DNA of 41,114 nucleotides from JAJZXY01 sp046706185. GTDB lineage: Archaea; Thermoplasmatota; Thermoplasmata; Sysuiplasmatales; Sysuiplasmataceae. The first letter of the stretch is position 1. Each line of letters starts with the position of its first letter. Location: assembly GCA_046706185.1 (NCBI GenBank), contig JBJKPR010000059.1:1-41114 (forward strand), written 5' to 3'. A program made the translations under genes and the position numbers. The notes below the pieces were generated by a model, which saw nothing but the letters and a program-made list of their open reading frames with translations, did not search any database and was not told the DNA's origin. This document shows, in pieces, positions 15,649 through 22,968 of the stretch.

Positions 15649-16029
15649 CTACATCTTGAACTGTTTCTTCTTTTCGAGGACAAGTTCCTCATACTTCCTC
15701 GGTAGCACCCATGCGAGATACTCTATGTCATCAAGGTTCTTGACGAATTTCGCCTTGCTGTCAATCTTCAGATAATTCATCAGCTCAAACGACTTCCTGA
15801 CAGAGTCGAAGAGCCACCAACCGCCTGAAACCAGGAGTAGAGGTCCGGCCACAAGGTACCAGTAAATCCAGTTCCCGGAACCCCTGATCGCCGACTGAAA
15901 AACAAGAAGCAAATCCGGGAGCTTTGGCAGAAAGACCCCTATAGCTCCTATGAAAGTAACAAGTATCCCCAATACAAGCATCACCGTAGAGAGCTCGAAC
16001 CTGTATTCTCTTGTGAAAGCTTTGGCCAT
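15649..16029 (-). CDS. Small two-helix membrane protein, DUF3198-like
   Basis: This 126-residue protein has two transmembrane helices, at about residues 15-35 and 54-74. A charged cytoplasmic C-terminal domain follows (SVRKSFELMNYLKIDSKAKFVKNLDDIEYLAWVLPRKYEELVLEKKKQ). The layout and the LDDIEYLAWVLP-type segment recall the Thermoplasma family DUF3198, but this is from memory and moderate. The function is unknown. The gene abuts the origin region and has its own TATA element. A structural or regulatory link to replication is possible but unsupported beyond position. Confidence 0.7.
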   Translation of the reverse strand: MAKAFTREYRFELSTVMLVLGILVTFIGAIGVFLPKLPDLLLVFQSAIRGSGNWIYWYLVAGPLLLVSGGWWLFDSVRKSFELMNYLKIDSKAKFVKNLDDIEYLAWVLPRKYEELVLEKKKQFKM

Positions 16030-16094
16030 GGTTGTACCTACCTGATTCCCTGCGCGCAGCTTACCAACGTAATGTCAGCCACTAGAAACAAACT

Positions 16095-16104
16095 GTATAT
16101 AAAT
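16095..16104. promoter_or_regulatory. TATA element in the divergent gap upstream of the DUF3198-like gene and tiaS
   Basis: On the minus strand ATTTATATAC predicts a start near 16073 and a leader of about 43 nt with a GGTAGGT ribosome site before the ATG at 16029. Rightward the same sequence (GTATATAAAT) could serve tiaS with a leader near 100 nt. A second AT-rich stretch at about 16170-16180 is closer to tiaS. Confidence 0.5.
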
Positions 16105-16222
16105 CATTCATCAGCCACGGCTTCTCCGCCGTCGGGTCATGGTAATGCGGGATATATGCGAGGCGGGCAAAGAATAATATCTGAAACCAGTCTGATATTC
16201 TGGTCATAGGGATAAGGTAGAG

Positions 16223-17584
16223 ATGACAACATTCATCGGGGTTGATGACACAGACTCGACAAAGGGCATGTGCACAACATACTTGCTGACTGAAATCATA
16301 AAGGAGCTTGACTTTCCTGTGCTCTTCGGTTATCCCAGGCTCGTGCGTCTTAACCCCAACATACCATGGAAAACACGGGGCAACGGTGCACTCTCCCTGT
16401 CTCTCAGCGGCGAAGAGAGTAATGCCTTCAAGATTGGTGAAGTGGAGGGAAGGGACGTATTGTGCTCCCACACGCCCTCGATTCGGGACGAGGGCACGGA
16501 CCGCACGCTTGAAAAGGTGTCCTCTGCTGTTGAGAGGCTCGCCGAATTTGAAGACGAAAACACGAATCCCGGCATCGCTGTATCCGCGTCCAGGCCGGAT
16601 GCCGAATTCTACTGGAGAACCGTCAGGGGCATAGTCGGTGTCGATGAAGCCATGGATTCCTTGTCGGGAGCCGGCGGGAAAGCGAGGACTTGGAAGAATG
16701 GAAGAGGTCTGATAGGGGCGACAGCATCAATCGCATGGAGCCCTTGTGACAGGACATATGAGATAATTGCCTACAGGGAGAAATCAAGGTGGGGATCCTC
16801 CAGGCTCATAGATGCTGGCGATGCCTACAGCCTAAGCTCCAGGTTTCCCAGCACGTTCAACAATTATGATATTTTCAACAGGCATGTCTGTATTGTTCCC
16901 TCTTCCCCCTGCCCTGTACTTTTCGGCATCAGGGGATCAGACCCGGATGTGCTGGAAGAAGCGATGCTGTCGATCGGCAGCGAGCCGAGGGACAGATGGC
17001 TGATATTTGAGTCAAATCAGGGGACAGATGATCATATTGCACCCCCCGGCGAAAGTCTCGAACCTTTCCATTCATACACGCTCAGCGGGACGGTGTCTTC
17101 TTTCCCGCTCGTTATCAGAGGGGGGCACGTTTTCTTCAGCATGGAAACAGATCATGGGAACGTCAGGTGCGCTTCGTTCGAGGAGACAAAGGAACTCAGG
17201 AGGGTTTCGAGACAGCTTTTGCCTGGTGACCGCGTATCAGTCTGGGGGGGACTCAAGCCTAGTCCATACGGACTGAACCTTAACGTTGAAAAACTGGCCG
17301 TCACGGCACTCACCGCCAAAAGAACAAAGGTCGCAAATCCACAGTGCCCTTCTTGCGGCAGAAAGATGCACTCGGCCGGAAAAGTGAGCGGTTACCGGTG
17401 TCGGGAGTGCCACACGAGGTCGGATGAACCGGTGTATTCTCTTGTTGAAAGACAAATACAGCCTGGGCTCTATGCTGCCGCCTCCTCCTCAAGAAGACAC
17501 CTGTCTATGCCGCCAGAGAGGATAGCATACATGGGGAAGGGTGAGCAGCGGTCTCACGAGGGACCAGGGAGGGCCGCCAGCTAA
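16223..17584 (+). CDS. tiaS: tRNA(Ile2) 2-agmatinylcytidine synthetase TiaS
   Basis: TiaS attaches agmatine to C34 of the tRNA-Ile that reads AUA, an archaea-specific essential modification. The family opening TTFIGVDDTDSTKGMCTTYL is present, with the acidic residues of the catalytic site. LVRLNPNIPWKTRGNGALSL follows. An OB-like segment lies at about residues 290-355 (YTLSGTVSSFPLVIRGGHVFF). The C-terminal zinc ribbon CPSCGRKMHSAGKVSGYRCREC is the tRNA-binding module. The length of 453 residues is normal for the family. The gene reads toward the thiolase cassette with a 60 bp gap. Confidence 0.95.
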   Translation: MTTFIGVDDTDSTKGMCTTYLLTEIIKELDFPVLFGYPRLVRLNPNIPWKTRGNGALSLSLSGEESNAFKIGEVEGRDVLCSHTPSIRDEGTDRTLEKVSSAVERLAEFEDENTNPGIAVSASRPDAEFYWRTVRGIVGVDEAMDSLSGAGGKARTWKNGRGLIGATASIAWSPCDRTYEIIAYREKSRWGSSRLIDAGDAYSLSSRFPSTFNNYDIFNRHVCIVPSSPCPVLFGIRGSDPDVLEEAMLSIGSEPRDRWLIFESNQGTDDHIAPPGESLEPFHSYTLSGTVSSFPLVIRGGHVFFSMETDHGNVRCASFEETKELRRVSRQLLPGDRVSVWGGLKPSPYGLNLNVEKLAVTALTAKRTKVANPQCPSCGRKMHSAGKVSGYRCRECHTRSDEPVYSLVERQIQPGLYAAASSSRRHLSMPPERIAYMGKGEQRSHEGPGRAAS

Positions 17585-17644
17585 TGACTGTCAGGGAAAC
17601 GCTATTTACGGACAGCAGCTCAATTCTTACAAGGGAGCGTTCAG

Positions 17645-18832
17645 ATGCGCAGTTTGAATGAGGCAGTAATTGTCTCGGCGGTGAGGACACCGATAGGCAA
17701 ATTCGGCGGGGCGTTCAGGGAAACGCCGGCCGTGGAGCTTGGAACAGCTGCGGTCAAGGCAGCGATTGACAGGGCGGGGATATCTCCAGCCGACGTGAAG
17801 GAGGCCATCATCGGGAATGTGCTTTCCGCCGGCCTGGGGCAGGCGCCCGCGAGGCAATGTGCTGTCGGAGCAGGGATCCCCTACAGCACAGGTGCACTTA
17901 CTGTAAACAAGGTGTGCGGTTCAGGTCTGAAGGCAGTGATGCTTGCTGCAAACTCCGTGCGCCTGGGAGAGCATGAGGTTGTGGTGGCCGGAGGCATAGA
18001 GAACATGAGCATGGCCCCCTACATATCGGCACAGACGAGATGGGGAAACAAGTATGGCGATGTTCCGCTGGTGGATTCCATGATACACGACGGCCTCTGG
18101 GACGCGTACAACAACATACACATGATGATAACAGGAGAGATTGTGGCGGAACGCTTCAACGTGACCCGGGAGCAGGCAGACCGTTTTGCATACAGGAGCC
18201 ACAAGAGAGCGGCGGAGGCGACAAGCGGAGGGCTGTTCAAAGAAGAGATCATACCTGTAACAGCCAAGTCAGGCAAGGAGCGTATTTCGGTATCTAAGGA
18301 TGAGGGCCCGAGGGCAGACACGACGCTTGCCAAGCTGTCTCAGCTCGAGTCGAAATTCAAGAAAGGCGGGATTTGCACTGCCGGCAACTCGTCCCAGTTG
18401 AGCGACGGGGCATCCGCCATTGTCGTCATGTCTGAGAAAAGCTGCGAAAAAACCGGCGCCAAGCCCCTTGCAAGGATAGTAGACTACAATACGGGGGGAA
18501 CAAGGCCGGAATGGGTAATGGAGGCGCCAATTGAGACAACAAAGGAACTCCTGAAGAGAAACAGTCTCCACATCGACGATATCGACCTGTTCGAACACAA
18601 TGAGGCCTATGCAACAGCGTCAGTTGCGGTGATGGGCGAGCTAGGCATAAATGAAGATAATTTCAACGTAAACGGGGGGGCTGTTGCCCTTGGCCATCCA
18701 CTCGGCGCAAGCGGTGCACGTATAACCACCACGCTGCTGCACAATATGAAGAGGCTTGGAAAGAGGAAAGGGGTGGCCACTCTTTGTCTTGGAGGGGGAA
18801 ACGCAGTATCAATGCTGCTGGAGATGCTTTGA
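17645..18832 (+). CDS. Acetyl-CoA acetyltransferase (thiolase, degradative/biosynthetic type)
   Basis: This 395-residue thiolase interconverts two acetyl-CoA with acetoacetyl-CoA, or cleaves longer 3-ketoacyl-CoA. All catalytic landmarks are present: Cys91 in NKVCGSGLKA (nucleophile), His351 in ALGHPLGASG, and Cys381 in TLCLGGGNA. EHNEAYA replaces the common NEAFA. The full Cys-His-Cys set is that of bacterial/mitochondrial thiolases and differs from the short archaeal mevalonate thiolase paired with HMG-CoA synthase. The next gene is a 3-hydroxyacyl-CoA dehydrogenase 1 bp downstream, so a 3-hydroxybutyryl-CoA or fatty-acid route is likely. Confidence 0.92.
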   Translation: MRSLNEAVIVSAVRTPIGKFGGAFRETPAVELGTAAVKAAIDRAGISPADVKEAIIGNVLSAGLGQAPARQCAVGAGIPYSTGALTVNKVCGSGLKAVMLAANSVRLGEHEVVVAGGIENMSMAPYISAQTRWGNKYGDVPLVDSMIHDGLWDAYNNIHMMITGEIVAERFNVTREQADRFAYRSHKRAAEATSGGLFKEEIIPVTAKSGKERISVSKDEGPRADTTLAKLSQLESKFKKGGICTAGNSSQLSDGASAIVVMSEKSCEKTGAKPLARIVDYNTGGTRPEWVMEAPIETTKELLKRNSLHIDDIDLFEHNEAYATASVAVMGELGINEDNFNVNGGAVALGHPLGASGARITTTLLHNMKRLGKRKGVATLCLGGGNAVSMLLEML

Positions 18833-18833
18833 A

Positions 18834-19691
18834 TTGACAAGAATGGGAGTACTCGGTCTTGGGACCATGGGAAGCGGTATAGCGCAGACTGCGCTCGAAT
18901 CCGGTTTTGAAGTTTTTGCTGTGGAGCTCAACGATGACATGCTCTCAAAGGGCTCTTCTCGCGTCGGTGCCGGGCTCGACAGGCGTGTCAAGTCAGGAAG
19001 ACTGGCGCCAGCTGAGTCAGCCAGGCTCCTTTCATCAATTCATCTTTCCACCGAAGTAAGCTCATTTTCAGAATGCGATGTGATAGTCGAGGCCGTCTTT
19101 GAAAGCATCGAAGCAAAATCTTCTGCACTCTCGGCGATAGCAGAAGTTGCCGGCCCAGCGACAGTCATTGCGTCAAACACGTCCTCCATTTCCATAACGC
19201 AGCTCTCCAAGAAACTAAAGCATCCCGAGAACTTCGTAGGTATGCATTTCTTCAACCCAGTTCCAGTCATGAAGCTTCTTGAACTCGTAAGAGGCTATCT
19301 GACTTCTGACGAAACGGTGGTGAAAGCCAGGTCAGTCGGTGCAGGCATGGGAAAGGAGGTTGTCGAGGTCCGGGACTTTCCAGGCTTCATCTCAAACCGT
19401 GTGCTCATGCCAATGATAAACGAGGCTGCCTTTGCCCTGATGGAGGGTGTTGCCGGCAAAGAGGAGATAGACAATGTGATGAAGCTTGGCATGAACCACC
19501 CTATGGGGCCCCTGGAGCTTGCAGATTTCATAGGACTCGACGTGTGCCTGGATATAATGAACGTCCTTTATTCCGGGTTCAAGGATCCGAAGTACAGGCC
19601 CTGTCCTCTCCTGGTAAACATGGTAAATGCGGGCAGGACAGGGAGGAAGTCGGGCGAAGGCTTCTACAGGTACCAGGGCAAAACACGATGA
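18834..19691 (+). CDS. 3-hydroxyacyl-CoA (3-hydroxybutyryl-CoA) dehydrogenase
   Basis: The NAD-dependent enzyme interconverts 3-hydroxyacyl-CoA and 3-ketoacyl-CoA. The 285 residues show the Rossmann loop GLGTMGSG near the N-terminus, the active-site SNTSSISITQL, and MHFFNPVPVMKLLELVRG with the catalytic His. The C-terminal dimerisation domain includes DFPGFISNRVLMPMINEA. I chose TTG at 18834: it follows GGAGAT at good ribosome-site distance and directly follows the thiolase stop. Longer upstream extensions run inside the thiolase gene. ATG 18843 would leave no N-terminal residues before the Rossmann strand. Confidence 0.92.
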   Translation: MTRMGVLGLGTMGSGIAQTALESGFEVFAVELNDDMLSKGSSRVGAGLDRRVKSGRLAPAESARLLSSIHLSTEVSSFSECDVIVEAVFESIEAKSSALSAIAEVAGPATVIASNTSSISITQLSKKLKHPENFVGMHFFNPVPVMKLLELVRGYLTSDETVVKARSVGAGMGKEVVEVRDFPGFISNRVLMPMINEAAFALMEGVAGKEEIDNVMKLGMNHPMGPLELADFIGLDVCLDIMNVLYSGFKDPKYRPCPLLVNMVNAGRTGRKSGEGFYRYQGKTR

Positions 19692-20926
19692 ACAGCGATC
19701 AGGTCAGGACCCTGGCTCTCACCTCAGTTGCGCACTTCATAAACGACGGCCAGTTCGCCATCTTCCCACTGATGTTTCCCCTTCTGGCGTATTTTGTGAC
19801 ATCGAGCTATTTAATTGCTGTTATTGCAACCGTGTTCTACATCTTCTCCTCGTTCGCTTCCCCCTTCGCCACATCCGTGGCGGAGAGGAGCGGCAACATG
19901 GGCAGCTGGATGGGAATTGGGCTGCTTGTGCTCGCTATAGGCACGATAGGTATGGGTCTGGCAATACTTCCCTCCTACTCCCTCCCAGGCGCCTCGTATG
20001 TCCTTGTCCTGATTTTTGCAGCAGTTGCAGGTCTCGGGTCCAGCTTCTACCATCCGATAGGCGCAAGTCTCATACAGTCGTCGTTTGAGCAGAACGTGCA
20101 GGGCGTGGCGCTTGGCACAAACGGAACGATGGGGAGCCTTGGAAGGGCCCTGTTCTCGACGATTTCCGCTGCAGTGTTCTCCTATCTTGCATTGGGCCAC
20201 GACACCCTTCACGCGCTCGTCTACGGTATGGCGATACTCGGGTTCTCCGGTCTTGCCTTGGCGATTCTTGTCCTGTTGTACTTCACCCGCGGTAGATATT
20301 CGTCTGTCAGGAAGAAGAACACAGAGAAGAAAATGGTAAGGCTCGGTCCCGTGATGCGCAGAACATGGTTGCTCGTGCTTATCACCGTCGTTCGAAATGT
20401 GCAGTCCACGGGCGTCTTCATTTTCCTGACAACATATCTCCTTACCGAAAAGTTCCTCAGCTACGGTGTTGGCCTTGGCTTTGTGTACACGCTTATGCTT
20501 GCAGGTCCGGTCGTGGGTCAGCCGCTGTTCGGAAGGATGTCCGACATGGTTGGAAGGAAGGCGAGCCTGTTCCTGACAACAATCGGTTCAGGCGCTTTCA
20601 TGATACTCTTCCTTGTCTCAGGTTCATTCTATCCCTACTCCCTCGTCTTTCTCGCCCTCTTTGGAACGTTTGCCTTCACAGGGTTCCCAGTGCTCCTTCC
20701 AATTGCCTACTCCCAGTTGCCGCCTGAGAGCAGGGCAACTGGAAACAGCATTGTATGGGCAGCCATCGGAAGCGGCTCCGCGGCAGGACCAGTGGTAACG
20801 AGGTTTCTCGCTGGAAACGGCCTGGCAGGCAGCCTCTACGGGGCGTTCATTGCACTCTCAGCTGTAACCATCGCAGTCGCCTTCCTTTCCCTGGCGATCA
20901 GGACTGAGGAAGGCGTGCATTCATGA
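19688..20926 (+). CDS. MFS transporter, fosmidomycin-resistance-like subgroup
   Basis: This 412-residue protein has about 12 transmembrane helices. The opening HFINDGQFAIFPLMFPLL and the loop GLGSSFYHPIGASLI are characteristic of the Fsr-like branch of the major facilitator superfamily. A second cytoplasmic motif (GRMSDMVGRKAS) is the MFS loop 8-9 signature. ATG 19688 overlaps the dehydrogenase stop (ATGA), which marks cotranscription and rejects longer upstream starts. The transported compound is unknown. Linkage to thiolase and dehydrogenase suggests import or export of an organic acid, as inference only. Confidence 0.88.
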   Translation: MNSDQVRTLALTSVAHFINDGQFAIFPLMFPLLAYFVTSSYLIAVIATVFYIFSSFASPFATSVAERSGNMGSWMGIGLLVLAIGTIGMGLAILPSYSLPGASYVLVLIFAAVAGLGSSFYHPIGASLIQSSFEQNVQGVALGTNGTMGSLGRALFSTISAAVFSYLALGHDTLHALVYGMAILGFSGLALAILVLLYFTRGRYSSVRKKNTEKKMVRLGPVMRRTWLLVLITVVRNVQSTGVFIFLTTYLLTEKFLSYGVGLGFVYTLMLAGPVVGQPLFGRMSDMVGRKASLFLTTIGSGAFMILFLVSGSFYPYSLVFLALFGTFAFTGFPVLLPIAYSQLPPESRATGNSIVWAAIGSGSAAGPVVTRFLAGNGLAGSLYGAFIALSAVTIAVAFLSLAIRTEEGVHS

Positions 20927-20947
20927 AAGGAGAATGTCACCCGGCAG

Positions 20948-21628
20948 TCAGACACTCAGCTGCTCGGCAAGCATGTTTGCCATCTTCTTTTCGATCATCC
21001 TGAAATGATAGCTCAGAGTGCTCTTTGGCAGTTTGAGCTCTTTGCTCAGATGTGTCAGCGATGTCTTTCTCGGCCAGTTAAAGAAACCACCCTCTGTGGC
21101 CGCCTTGAAGAGCATTATGTCCATGTCCGACAGGTGGCTTATGATCTTCAGTGCGTGCAGCTCGTAGAACACCGACGGGTATTCAAGGAAGAACTGCTGC
21201 TGTGTTATGTTTTTGAGTGAAACAACGGTGGTAAACCTGTCGTTTATCTGGCCTGCCGTCGGTCCCTCCGGGGAGTTACTTATGAAGAACCACTTTTCAA
21301 CACCTTTGTGCACCACGACGGGATGAATCCTGAAGCCATTCAGCCCCAGCTTCAGGAACATCGAAGTGGCAACCGTCTCGTAGAAAGCCGTCGCAATGCC
21401 GTTTTTCTTTGAAAGGAGGTTGAAGTGGCCAACACGCCTGTGTTTGGAGAAGTATGTCAGCGCCATATCCAGTTCTACCCTGTCGATTGAGTAGAAGATT
21501 GAGAACATCTTCTGCTTCTCGCCAACAAGCTGCGTGTTCATTATCAGTATGTATGTGTTTTCGAACCTCTTGCTTGTGTCAATGTGAGGGCAGTCTGACT
21601 GAGTAACGGCTATCTCTGTGAGAACCAT
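20948..21628 (-). CDS. HTH-10 (bacterio-opsin-activator type) transcriptional regulator
   Basis: The C-terminal 55 of 226 residues form the HTH-10 domain: LSDMDIMLFKAATEGGFFNWPRKTS, then the recognition helix KLPKSTLSYHFRMIEKKM. The N-terminal 160 residues form an unnamed ligand or sensing domain. HTH-10 regulators are archaeal activators or repressors that often control neighbouring catabolic genes. This gene is divergent from the oxidoreductase operon across a 128 bp gap that holds a perfect 10-bp palindrome, which makes that operon its likely target. It converges on the MFS gene with 21 bp between stops. Confidence 0.85.
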   Translation of the reverse strand: MVLTEIAVTQSDCPHIDTSKRFENTYILIMNTQLVGEKQKMFSIFYSIDRVELDMALTYFSKHRRVGHFNLLSKKNGIATAFYETVATSMFLKLGLNGFRIHPVVVHKGVEKWFFISNSPEGPTAGQINDRFTTVVSLKNITQQQFFLEYPSVFYELHALKIISHLSDMDIMLFKAATEGGFFNWPRKTSLTHLSKELKLPKSTLSYHFRMIEKKMANMLAEQLSV

Positions 21629-21676
21629 ATCCTTCCAGATCCTCCAAAACCAATATTAATCTTTTTAATCAAAGTT

Positions 21677-21686
21677 GAACATGTTC
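21677..21686. promoter_or_regulatory. Perfect palindrome, candidate operator
   Basis: GAACATGTTC is a complete 10-bp palindrome between the divergent HTH-10 gene and the oxidoreductase operon. Just left of it is an AT-rich stretch (AATATTAATCTTTTTAATC) that likely holds the TATA box of the regulator. It is a plausible site for autoregulation and operon control. Confidence 0.45.
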
Positions 21687-21712
21687 TAAAAAAGGTAATT
21701 AGTGGCACCATC

Positions 21713-21744
21713 CTATGGTTATGTTACCTGTTTATCGACCATAG
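21713..21744. repeat. Inverted repeat abutting the ribosome site of the oxidoreductase operon
   Basis: CTATGGT (21713-21719) and ACCATAG (21738-21744) are perfect 7-nt arms around an 18-nt loop. The right arm runs into GGGAG, the ribosome site of the first gene. A TATA-like CTGTTTATCG lies in the loop. It could be a protein-binding dyad over the promoter or, if transcribed, a leader hairpin. Confidence 0.4.
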
Positions 21745-21756
21745 GGAGAAATCTGA

Positions 21757-22968
21757 ATGACACAAAGTGTTGCAAAACGCGGAGCTTCGCGTTCCCGTGG
21801 AGAAGCAATGGACCTGCACCGTGTTGAAATCAACTACCGGGGTATTTTCCAGAAGAAACTCGGATACAATATCTCGCACGACATAGTGTACGCCGCACAT
21901 TCGGAAGGAAAGACTGCATTCTCAAACGGGAGGTACAGCGATGACCCACAAAGGAATGGAATACCATGTGCAAACTTCGCCTTCGTTTCCAGGTCTCTCG
22001 GCGAAGAGGAACTTGAGGCTATCGCAAGCGCTAAGATGGACGTGGACGAGGCCGACCTTGTTCTCGTACTTGACGACACACTGGCAAAGGGGCTCGAGCC
22101 ATGGGGGCATTACGGTATACGGCCAATCAACCAGAAGGTGGTCAAGGGAAGCACAATACTGTTCGTTTCGAGGAGAAAGCCGGAGGAGCTGAAGAAACTC
22201 ATGGAAAGGAAGCCTTTCAATTACAACCTGGCAGTACTGCCCGGCGACAGGAGCTTTGCCGGCCTCTGGTACTACAGGGATGACAACTCAGACGTCAGGT
22301 TCCTCGGGGCTGTCGCCAGGGTTGCACCTCGGATTCTCGATATTGAGACTGTTGTAAAGTACATGCGCGAAAAATACAAGGATGAATCGAGGGTGGATGC
22401 TGCTAGGGAAGCGTACGACTCCGTCGTCATTGCTGAAGTCTCTCCGGATGACGGCATTGAGTGGCCATACAGCAAGCCTGTTCTTCCCTCCTGGCAGGAC
22501 TTCGACGAGGGCATAGTCGTAAAGGCGGTAGAGCGCGGGTTCAGGATGGGGCCGAGGGGTCAGAACAGGAACCCTGACTTCAAGAGGGGCACGAGCAAGA
22601 CTCAGAGGCCAGTTGTGCGCTTTGACACATGCATAAAATGCACGCTCTGCTGGTACGACTGCCCGGATGAGTGCTTCGACCCTACGCCGGATGGCCTCTT
22701 CGATGTAAACTACGAATACTGCACCGGCTGTGGCAGATGTGCCCAGGTCTGTCCTGTGAACGACTGCATTGTAATGGTTGATGAACTGAAATTTGACAAC
22801 AACGGCAGTCCCTGGGAGCTTTACAGGAAGAACCCGGAACAGTATGTTCGCTCAATGGAGGAGAAGAAGGGGCTGATGCGCGAAATACCCTCGCCTGTCA
22901 CCGGCAAGGGAGAGCAGTTCATAGAATTGAAGCAGAGTGTTCCCTTCAAGCCTCAGGGGGCAAAGTAG
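21757..22968 (+). CDS. 2-oxoacid:ferredoxin oxidoreductase, fused gamma-delta subunit (oxalate oxidoreductase-like)
   Basis: This 403-residue protein joins a gamma domain (about residues 20-205) to a delta domain with two [4Fe-4S] clusters. The cluster ligands are Cys292/295/298/302 and Cys322/325/328/332, in two CxxCxxCxxxCP motifs. The gamma domain opens VEINYRGIFQKKLG where typical gamma subunits have a GRGGQG loop, so that glycine loop is absent. The delta domain passes electrons from the beta cluster to ferredoxin. A gamma-delta fusion followed by separate alpha and beta is the plan I recall for oxalate oxidoreductase. GTG/ATG choices: ATG 21757 has a GGGAG site; ATG 21808 is also possible. 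Confidence 0.85.
   Translation: MTQSVAKRGASRSRGEAMDLHRVEINYRGIFQKKLGYNISHDIVYAAHSEGKTAFSNGRYSDDPQRNGIPCANFAFVSRSLGEEELEAIASAKMDVDEADLVLVLDDTLAKGLEPWGHYGIRPINQKVVKGSTILFVSRRKPEELKKLMERKPFNYNLAVLPGDRSFAGLWYYRDDNSDVRFLGAVARVAPRILDIETVVKYMREKYKDESRVDAAREAYDSVVIAEVSPDDGIEWPYSKPVLPSWQDFDEGIVVKAVERGFRMGPRGQNRNPDFKRGTSKTQRPVVRFDTCIKCTLCWYDCPDECFDPTPDGLFDVNYEYCTGCGRCAQVCPVNDCIVMVDELKFDNNGSPWELYRKNPEQYVRSMEEKKGLMREIPSPVTGKGEQFIELKQSVPFKPQGAK

Noticed and set aside
18756..18833. N-terminal extension of the hydroxyacyl-CoA dehydrogenase
   Set aside because: It lies inside the thiolase gene in another frame and adds Cys/Trp-rich residues before the Rossmann strand. The TTG start at 18834 has a good ribosome site.
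19544..19687. N-terminal extension of the MFS transporter
   Set aside because: It overlaps the dehydrogenase gene. The ATG at 19688 in an ATGA overlap directly precedes the first transmembrane helix.
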